Assembly: GCA_905193145.1 (NCBI GenBank)
Contig: CAJJNP010000095.1
Span: forward strand, 1-12,488
Reading direction: 5' to 3'
DNA from: an uncultured Odoribacter sp.
GTDB taxonomy: Bacteria; Bacteroidota; Bacteroidia; Bacteroidales; Marinifilaceae
DNA length: 12,488 bases
Both the position numbers and the translations under genes were made by a program. Numbering within the stretch: the stretch's first letter is position 1; the number at the start of each line of letters is the position of its first letter. Positions 1-4,568 of the stretch are shown here, one piece after another. The notes under the pieces were generated by a model. That model was not told the DNA's origin, searched no databases, and was given only the letters and a program-made list of their open reading frames with translations.

Positions 1-42
1 AGCAGATAAACCGATAAAAGTATTTTGGAAAAATAATAGAAA

Positions 43-546
43 ATGATGAATATGAGATATTTATTATTAGTTGCTTTATGGTTCTGTATGCCGTTATTAA
101 GTTTCGGTATGTCAGAGAATGATTCTTTAAATTTGGATAATGTCAGTCGTTATATATTTAAAGATACAGCAGATAATGAGTGTACATTTGCGGCTTTAAA
201 AGGCAAATATATTTTTCTTGATATATGGTCTATGAGTTGTGGACCTTGTTTAAGAGAAATGGCTTATCTGGAGACTATCGTGGATAAATATAAAGATAAA
301 CCGATACACTTTATTTCAATTTGTGTGGAGAACAATACGATGTTGTGGAAAAAGTTTTTGAAGAAAAAAGGCATGAAGGGGGTGCATTGGATAACTCCTC
401 TTTTCTCTCCTTTTTTAAAGGACAACGGCTTTATAGCAGTGCCTCATTTCGTTCTTATAGATAAAAAGGGGAGTGTTATGTGGCGAAATGCTAAACATCC
501 ATCCGATGCTAATTTGCAAAAAGAATTGGATTTGTTGTTCGAATAA
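43..546 (+). CDS. TlpA-like periplasmic thioredoxin-fold protein
   Basis: This 167-residue protein is a small thiol-disulfide oxidoreductase-like protein of the TlpA/ResA group (thioredoxin fold). Residues 4-20 are a hydrophobic Sec signal sequence (RYLLLVALWFCMPLLSF). Cys15 inside it is not in a convincing lipobox, so I expect signal peptidase I cleavage near residue 22 and a soluble periplasmic protein. The redox motif is W62-S-M-S-C66-G-P-C69, and the conserved cis-proline is in AVP (Pro134), followed by the usual strand HFVLID. Family members reduce or exchange disulfides in exported proteins, or serve cytochrome maturation; the substrate here cannot be told. It is near the minimum length for the family, with no extra N-terminal domain. 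ATGs at 43, 46 and 52 are all in frame, and 43 is a default choice. Only 42 bases of upstream sequence are present, so whether it is in an operon is unknown. A terminator follows at 605-648. Confidence 0.9.
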   Translation: MMNMRYLLLVALWFCMPLLSFGMSENDSLNLDNVSRYIFKDTADNECTFAALKGKYIFLDIWSMSCGPCLREMAYLETIVDKYKDKPIHFISICVENNTMLWKKFLKKKGMKGVHWITPLFSPFLKDNGFIAVPHFVLIDKKGSVMWRNAKHPSDANLQKELDLLFE

Positions 547-604
547 TAGAATATGGGGAAGTAGATTCTTATTAAAAATCATTCAGTTCGTAGTATAAAA
601 TCAG

Positions 605-648
605 CCGACTAATTCAAATATAAAGTATTATGGATTAGTCGGTTTTTT
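605..648 (+). terminator. Rho-independent terminator after the TlpA-like gene
   Basis: A stem of CCGACTAAT (605-613) with ATTAGTCGG (634-642), extendable by about two weaker inner pairs, has a loop of roughly 16 bases or more and is followed directly by six T (643-648). It lies 58 bases after the TlpA-like stop codon and suits termination of that transcript on the + strand. Confidence 0.8.
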
Positions 649-656
649 ATGTTAGC

Positions 657-717
657 ACGGAAATGCTATGGATGTGCTTTATGAGTTATATTAGTAGTTT
701 GGTAGCATTCCGTTTTT
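657..717 (+). terminator. Possible second terminator hairpin
   Basis: ACGGAA-A-TGCTAT (657-669) pairs with GTAGCATTCCGT (702-713): two six-pair blocks separated by one bulged A, including one G-T pair at the inner end. The loop is about 32 bases and five T follow (713-717). It sits nine bases after the first terminator. The long loop makes termination less certain; it could instead be a relic inverted repeat. Confidence 0.35.
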
Positions 718-760
718 GAGAGAGAGGAAGCTAATAGAAAAAACACCCTAACTCTTAAAA

Positions 761-791
761 TTTGGATGATTTTCGTATATTTATACCTTTG
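761..791 (+). promoter_or_regulatory. Bacteroides-type promoter
   Basis: TTTG (761-764), a 19-base spacer, then TACCTTTG (784-791) match the Bacteroides primary-sigma consensus (TTTG, 19-21 bases, TAnnTTTG) at every defined position. Transcription would begin near 798, upstream of in-frame ATGs at 816 and 852. It implies that the disrupted gene below is, or recently was, an independently expressed unit. Confidence 0.65.
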
Positions 792-815
792 AATAGAATA
801 CATTGCAGCCATTTT

Positions 816-989
816 ATGACTATACACCGAATCGAAGGAAATAATACCGGGATGAATCATATCAAAGAGCTTGATTCCAAGCCGCATGCTTGTTGTAATC
901 TGTGCGTAGCATCCCAAGAAAGCGTTTTTTATGAATTATATTTGAAAAAAGGAGAGGCACATCTCATCGCTTCACTACTTTGTTTATGA
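816..989 (+). pseudogene. 5' part of a frameshifted hypothetical gene
   Basis: This open frame follows the 761-791 promoter and has ATGs at 816 and 852. The second has an AAGGAA about 11 bases upstream and is the better start. The frame encodes MNHIKELDSKPHACC and onward, and reaches a run of six A at 945-950. The other frame becomes open just after its TGA at 943-945. It then reads about 43 codons (KKERHISSLHYFVYDKETG and on) with no possible start before ATG 1075. Removing one A would join the two into a single continuous protein, so I read this as the N-terminal piece of the 1075-2022 gene, cut off by a one-base insertion. Frame 0 ends at the TGA at 987-989. There is no signal peptide. I do not recognise the family, and the 816-940 part could be non-coding if the real break lies elsewhere. 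Confidence 0.4.
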
Positions 990-1074
990 TAAGGAAACCG
1001 GCAATTTAATCAAGAAACGTCAGATTCGTGGAATCGGACCCAATACCCATTGGTCTATCGGCAATCGCGACAGT

Positions 1075-2022
1075 ATGTCGTGGGAACTGTGTCAAGACCT
1101 GCAAGACACGTTGATGGCAGGTCTCACTTACCGCATCCTTTTCATTGCAAACATCGACTCAACACTATTCGGAGAGAAGCATCCGTCGGTATTCCACGAC
1201 ATTGAAAAGTACGAAAGTGCCAAAATCCTGCTGCCCCAAGTACCCTTCCGCGACAACAATATGTACTATTTGTGGGAGGACTCATTGAAAGCCGATGAAA
1301 GAAATTCCACTATAAAACGCAACGATGTTCTGCTACGCCGCCTGGTGACCCGCACCGATGTGCAGAGGAAGGAAATAAAGAATTTGAGACAGCATCTATA
1401 TGATACAATAGCAAATTCAGCGTATAAAGCTCAAGAAAAAGAAATTATCGCAAGTATGGATACGCATCTAGATGATTTCTGTACAAGAATGAAAGACAGG
1501 ATGACGGGGGACTATAAATATAAAGCACAAGAAATGATTCAACTCTTGAAAACAGATAGTGTCCGTGAAAGAATTCATGCAGCCATGAAAGAAAAGATTG
1601 TAACTGAATATACTGACATTATTGATGGTGTAAAATGCTTCCAAAAAACAAATGAATGGACTTTGGCAGACAATGTAAAAGTTACGTACCAAGCCAATAC
1701 TCGAGTGAATGCCCTGACTTTTAGTCGGCAACCACTTCATCTGACTGATGGATTAACTGATTGTGAAGAAGTCATACCTATGGAAGGTGGGAGATTTAGT
1801 ATTGTCAGTTTCCTAACGGATAAAAATAAAACAAATACCATAACGTCTGTAAGCTTTACCACTGCAAATACCGCTACGGATTTTACTTTAGCAGATACGA
1901 TATTCCATCTTGGAGAAGAGATGAATAGATGGTATGAGGTAACTTGTAATCCGGTAGATAAAATTAAAATCAATACAACGAATTACTATGATAAAAATCT
2001 TCTCAAATTTAATTTTACGTAA
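1075..2022 (+). CDS. Unrecognised protein, probably 5'-truncated by frameshift
   Basis: This is a 315-codon open frame starting at the first available ATG. The same frame is open and looks coding back to 946, so this ATG is probably internal to a longer ancestral gene. I do not recognise the protein. Residues 1-72 look like a mixed alpha/beta domain (SMSWEL side, then LTYRILFIANIDST, KILLPQVPFRDNNMYYLW). Residues about 74-190 are charged and helical, probably coiled coil. Residues about 195-315 are Thr/Asn-rich and predicted beta. There is no transmembrane segment, signal peptide or clear catalytic motif. Base composition changes within it: 1021-1080 is about 52% GC by count, while 1501-1560 is about 33%, with the change near 1378 (residue 101). 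The upstream piece containing YDKETGNLIKK vaguely recalls Bacteroides six-bladed beta-propeller lipoproteins, but this is too weak to assign. It ends 130 bases before the tRNA terminator. Confidence 0.55.
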   Translation: MSWELCQDLQDTLMAGLTYRILFIANIDSTLFGEKHPSVFHDIEKYESAKILLPQVPFRDNNMYYLWEDSLKADERNSTIKRNDVLLRRLVTRTDVQRKEIKNLRQHLYDTIANSAYKAQEKEIIASMDTHLDDFCTRMKDRMTGDYKYKAQEMIQLLKTDSVRERIHAAMKEKIVTEYTDIIDGVKCFQKTNEWTLADNVKVTYQANTRVNALTFSRQPLHLTDGLTDCEEVIPMEGGRFSIVSFLTDKNKTNTITSVSFTTANTATDFTLADTIFHLGEEMNRWYEVTCNPVDKIKINTTNYYDKNLLKFNFT

Positions 2023-2152
2023 ATTTTGAAAGGCATTAGTTTTGCGACTACCTGACGTAAAAACTATAACAAACAAAGATGTTACAATTGTACCTTCTTG
2101 GAGTAAAAAAATACATAATTGAACATTATCTGAATAATTCTATAAATGCAAC
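2023..2152. other. Intergenic spacer, no gene seen
   Basis: About 130 AT-rich bases lie between the unrecognised gene and the tRNA terminator. The only feature is TAGTTTTG (2037-2044), an exact -7 element on the + strand, with a weak TTTA (2014-2017) at the right distance upstream. It would drive a transcript of about 140 bases ending at the 2153-2191 terminator, but I see no coding potential or conserved fold in that interval. Confidence 0.4.
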
Positions 2153-2191
2153 AAAAAAAAGTGTATCACATTTGTGATACACTTTTTTTTT
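2153..2191 (-). terminator. Bidirectional terminator closing the tRNA operon
   Basis: GTGTATCACA (2161-2170) and TGTGATACAC (2173-2182) are exact inverted copies around a two-base centre. The stem is flanked by eight A on the left (2153-2160) and nine T on the right (2183-2191). It can therefore terminate either strand: the tRNA transcript on the - strand, whose last mature base is at 2193, and any + strand transcript from the 1075-2022 gene. The TT centre means the apical pairs probably open to give a four-base loop. Confidence 0.9.
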
Positions 2192-2192
2192 G

Positions 2193-2265
2193 AGCGGAAA
2201 ACGGGACTCAAACCCGCGACCCCCAGCTTGGAAGGCTAGTGCTCTATCGACTGAGCTATTTCCGC
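2193..2265 (-). tRNA. tRNA-Gly (anticodon TCC)
   Basis: A complete 73-base cloverleaf. The acceptor stem GCGGAAA (2265-2259) pairs with TTTCCGC (2200-2194), and the discriminator is T at 2193. The anticodon stem CTAGC/GCTGG closes a seven-base loop CTTCCAA, placing TCC at 2232-2230, which reads GGA and GGG. The T-arm contains GGTTTGAGTCC. CCA is not encoded, so it must be added by the tRNA nucleotidyltransferase. It is the second gene of a two-tRNA transcript, 11 bases after tRNA-Tyr and immediately before the terminator. Confidence 0.96.
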
Positions 2266-2276
2266 AATTTGGTGAG

Positions 2277-2358
2277 TGGGCAGTGATGGATTCGAACCAC
2301 CGAAGGCTACGCCAGCTGAGTTACAGTCAGCCCCATTTGGCCACTCTGGTAACTGCCC
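2277..2358 (-). tRNA. tRNA-Tyr (anticodon GTA)
   Basis: An 82-base class II tRNA with a long variable arm, as expected for bacterial tRNA-Tyr. The acceptor stem GGGCAGT (2358-2352) pairs with ACTGCCC (2284-2278), and the discriminator is A at 2277. The anticodon stem GCTGA/TCAGC is perfect and closes the loop CTGTAAC, giving GTA at 2324-2322. The T-loop GGTTCGAATCC is canonical. CCA is not encoded. It is the promoter-proximal gene of the Tyr-Gly pair. Confidence 0.96.
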
Positions 2359-2396
2359 ATGCTCTAAAGAACTCGTTTATTTCTTTTTTGCGAGTG

Positions 2397-2427
2397 CAAA
2401 GATAGAGCTTTTTCTTTACACTGCAAA
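2397..2427 (-). promoter_or_regulatory. Promoter of the tRNA-Tyr/tRNA-Gly operon
   Basis: Read on the - strand: TTTG (2427-2424), a 19-base spacer, then TATCTTTG (2404-2397), an exact Bacteroides consensus. Transcription should start near 2390, about 30 bases before mature tRNA-Tyr, leaving a short AT-rich 5' leader for processing. The -33 element begins only 17 bases beyond the dehydrogenase stop codon. Confidence 0.85.
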
Positions 2428-2443
2428 TTTTTTGAGATAAAAA

Positions 2444-3379
2444 TTAATTTACCACATTGGTCGGACTGCCATTGAAGAAGTTGCGGATGTTTGTAAGTGC
2501 TTCTTCTGCCATGGCAATACGGGTGTCAATGGTGCCGGTACCGATATGCGGAGTCAGTACAACATTGTCAAAGCCGTAAAGCGCTTCGGTGATATGAGGC
2601 TCGTCTTCAAATACATCCAATGCAGCTCCTGCGATGACATGGCTCCTTAAGGCTTCGACTAACGCTTTTTCGTTGATGACTGCACCGCGGGCTGTGTTTA
2701 CTAGTATTGCAGTAGGTTTCATCAGACTGAATTCGCGAATGTCAATAAGATGGCGTGTCTCTGCTGTTAACGGAGTGTGTAGTGTGATGAAATCCGATAT
2801 TCGCAGCAGGGTTTCTAGGTCTGTACGCTGGTAACCGGCAACTTCTGTACGGCGGTTGTAGTAAATAACGTTCATCCCGAATGCTTCAGCTTTGCGGGCT
2901 ACATTGCGACCGATGTTGCCCATGCCTATGATTCCTAGTGTTTTGCCATCAAGACTGAAACCTAGATTTTTCATGGTTCCCCACATGGATTCTTTTTCTT
3001 TGCGGATGCGAAGATTGCATTCAGATACCCGCCGGGCTGCGCTTAGCATTAAGGCCATGGCAAGTTCTGCTGTGGGATTGTTGACTGAATGAGGAGTGTT
3101 GGTTACGGCTATCCCTTTTTCTCGGGCATACTGTACATCAATATTGTTGTAGCCAACTCCATAATTACTGATTAGTTTCAGCTTGCTTCCTGCATCTATG
3201 ATTTCCTTGTCGACCAAATCATGACTGTGAAATATGGATAATAGTACATCGTATTCTGGCAATAGCCGCAGGATTTCCTCTCTGGACATCTGTTCGTTTA
3301 ACGGAAATGTGATTTCCCAATCTAATGGAAGATTCTCAAATGGGAGACGAGGTAGATTATAGGTGACAAGTATTTTCAT
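2444..3379 (-). CDS. D-isomer-specific 2-hydroxyacid dehydrogenase
   Basis: A 311-residue cytoplasmic oxidoreductase that interconverts a 2-oxoacid and its D-2-hydroxyacid using a nicotinamide cofactor. It has the normal length for a single-subunit family member and no ACT domain, so it is not a full SerA. The substrate-side motif SNYGVGYNNID is at residues 71-81. The Rossmann glycine motif GMGNIG is at 152-157. The catalytic triad is R231 (in NTARGA), E260 (DEP) and H278 (TPHIG). After the second Rossmann strand comes YYNRR (R176, R177) where NAD-specific relatives have an acidic residue; basic residues there favour NADP(H), suggesting a glyoxylate/hydroxypyruvate (GhrB-like) reductase. That substrate assignment is inference. 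It begins 42 bases after the tsaD stop on the same strand with no promoter or terminator visible between, so it is probably co-transcribed with tsaD. Confidence 0.93.
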   Translation of the reverse strand: MKILVTYNLPRLPFENLPLDWEITFPLNEQMSREEILRLLPEYDVLLSIFHSHDLVDKEIIDAGSKLKLISNYGVGYNNIDVQYAREKGIAVTNTPHSVNNPTAELAMALMLSAARRVSECNLRIRKEKESMWGTMKNLGFSLDGKTLGIIGMGNIGRNVARKAEAFGMNVIYYNRRTEVAGYQRTDLETLLRISDFITLHTPLTAETRHLIDIREFSLMKPTAILVNTARGAVINEKALVEALRSHVIAGAALDVFEDEPHITEALYGFDNVVLTPHIGTGTIDTRIAMAEEALTNIRNFFNGSPTNVVN

Positions 3380-3421
3380 GATGTGTGATTTATGGTGTTG
3401 TTATGTGTTGCTGTATTTGCT

Positions 3422-4441
3422 TTAATCTAATGTTGTGCGAGCAAACGGGGCTGCATCCAAGCCGATGAATTGTCCGGCTAGGTATTTGTAGTAACCGGTG
3501 ACGGCAACCATGCCGGCATTGTCAACAGAGAAGCCGAGACGCGGAATATAAACATCCCATCCTGAACGGGCTGCTTCATCGTGTACGGCTTTTTGTAGAG
3601 CCGAGTTGGCAGATACTCCTCCGCCGATAGCTATCTGTTTGATTCCTGTCTGTTTGGCAGCTTTCTTCAGTTTGCTCATGAGGATATCTATGACAGTCTT
3701 TTGCAGTGAGGCGCAAAGGTCGTTGAGATTTTCTTGAATGAAGTTAGGGTTTTTCTTTAATTCATCCCGTAGGAAGTAAAGAAATGAGGTTTTTAAACCA
3801 CTAAAACTGTAATCCAAGCCCGGAATTTGTGGTTTGTTGAATGAGAATCGTTCCGGATTTCCCTCTTTGGCCAGACGGTCGATGATCGGACCGCCGGGAT
3901 AGGGAAGACCCATGACTTTGGCGCATTTGTCAAACGCTTCTCCGGCTGCATCGTCAATGGTCTGACCTATCATTTCCATATCAAGATAGTCGCGTACAAT
4001 GATGAGCTGTGAGTTTCCTCCCGATACCAATAATGTTAGGAACGGAAAGGATGGATGACGACTTTCTACGCCGGGTTCTTTGATGAAGTTGGCTAATATA
4101 TGGGCCTGTAGGTGATTGACTTCAATCATGGGAAGTTTATTGGCAATTGCAAAACCTTTGGCAAAGGAGGTGCCTACCAATAGAGAGCCCAATAGCCCGG
4201 GGCCTCGCGTGAATGCGATGGCATTGATATCTTTTATTTCAATACCGGCCTGACGGATTGCTTCGTGTACGACAGGGATGATGTTTTGCTGGTGTGCCCG
4301 TGAGGCTAATTCCGGAACAACTCCTCCATATGCTTCGTGAACTTTCTGACTGGCTATTACATTGGAAAGTACCACACCATCTTGTAAAACGGCTGCGGAA
4401 GTATCGTCGCAAGAGGATTCTATGCCTAAAATTACAGTCAT
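3422..4441 (-). CDS. tsaD: tRNA t6A37 threonylcarbamoyltransferase TsaD
   Basis: TsaD (formerly Gcp/YgjD) transfers the threonylcarbamoyl group from threonylcarbamoyl-AMP to A37 of tRNAs reading ANN codons, working in the cytoplasm with TsaB and TsaE after TsaC makes the intermediate. None of those partners is in this window. The protein is 339 residues, the usual bacterial length. The N-terminal signature is GIESSCDDTSAA (6-17). The metal-binding histidines are H110 and H114 in NHLQAH. ATP-binding segments of the ASKHA fold include LLVSGGNS (137-144), GEAFDKCAKVMGLPYPGGP (167-185), the YSFSGLKTS loop and IAIGGGVSAN (281-290). D307 in SVDNAG is the third metal-site residue. Everything essential is intact. 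The gene should be essential or nearly so. It is divergent from tamB, with a 127-base gap carrying promoters for both sides. Confidence 0.97.
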   Translation of the reverse strand: MTVILGIESSCDDTSAAVLQDGVVLSNVIASQKVHEAYGGVVPELASRAHQQNIIPVVHEAIRQAGIEIKDINAIAFTRGPGLLGSLLVGTSFAKGFAIANKLPMIEVNHLQAHILANFIKEPGVESRHPSFPFLTLLVSGGNSQLIIVRDYLDMEMIGQTIDDAAGEAFDKCAKVMGLPYPGGPIIDRLAKEGNPERFSFNKPQIPGLDYSFSGLKTSFLYFLRDELKKNPNFIQENLNDLCASLQKTVIDILMSKLKKAAKQTGIKQIAIGGGVSANSALQKAVHDEAARSGWDVYIPRLGFSVDNAGMVAVTGYYKYLAGQFIGLDAAPFARTTLD

Positions 4442-4458
4442 GACTTTAATTCAAAATG

Positions 4459-4488
4459 TAAAAGTAAATTAGCTGATTTCTTTTCAAA
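4459..4488 (-). promoter_or_regulatory. Candidate tsaD promoter
   Basis: On the - strand: TTTG (4488-4485), an 18-base spacer, then TACTTTTA (4466-4459), which differs from TAnnTTTG only in the last base. The start of transcription would be within about 10-15 bases of the tsaD ATG at 4441. Spacer and -7 are both slightly off consensus. Its -33 box shares one base with the -33 region of the opposing tamB promoter. Confidence 0.4.
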
Positions 4489-4512
4489 TATCCTGCAATA
4501 TTAATATTTTTG
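4482..4512 (+). promoter_or_regulatory. Candidate tamB promoter
   Basis: TTTC (4482-4485; three of four consensus bases), a 19-base spacer, then TATTTTTG (4505-4512), an exact -7 element. Transcription would start near 4519. This limits the translation start to positions after that point: ATA 4539, ATT 4548 or TTG 4569, with CTG 4521 possible only if nearly leaderless. Confidence 0.5.
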
Positions 4513-4568
4513 TCTGCAAACTGAAAATAACAAGGTATATAAAAAAGATTCTTCAGATATTATTCTAT

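Noticed and set aside
43..120. Lipoprotein signal for the TlpA-like protein
   Set aside because: Cys15 sits in LWFC, lacks the small residue required at -1, and lies mid-way in the hydrophobic core; ordinary signal peptidase I cleavage fits better.
666..917. An 83-codon - strand frame
   Set aside because: It runs antisense across the second hairpin, the 761-791 promoter and the start of the broken gene, with no promoter or ribosome site of its own and no domain-like sequence.
547..2150. Insertion sequence or prophage remnant
   Set aside because: No transposase or integrase motif, no terminal inverted repeats with target duplication, and no second copy of the tRNA-Gly 3' end found by eye.
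2190..2405. A 71-codon + strand frame reading SGKRDSNPRPPAWKASALS and onward
   Set aside because: It is the antisense of the two tRNA genes. Such frames (RDSNPRPPAWKAS, MDSNHRRLRQLSYSQ) are a well-known false gene call.
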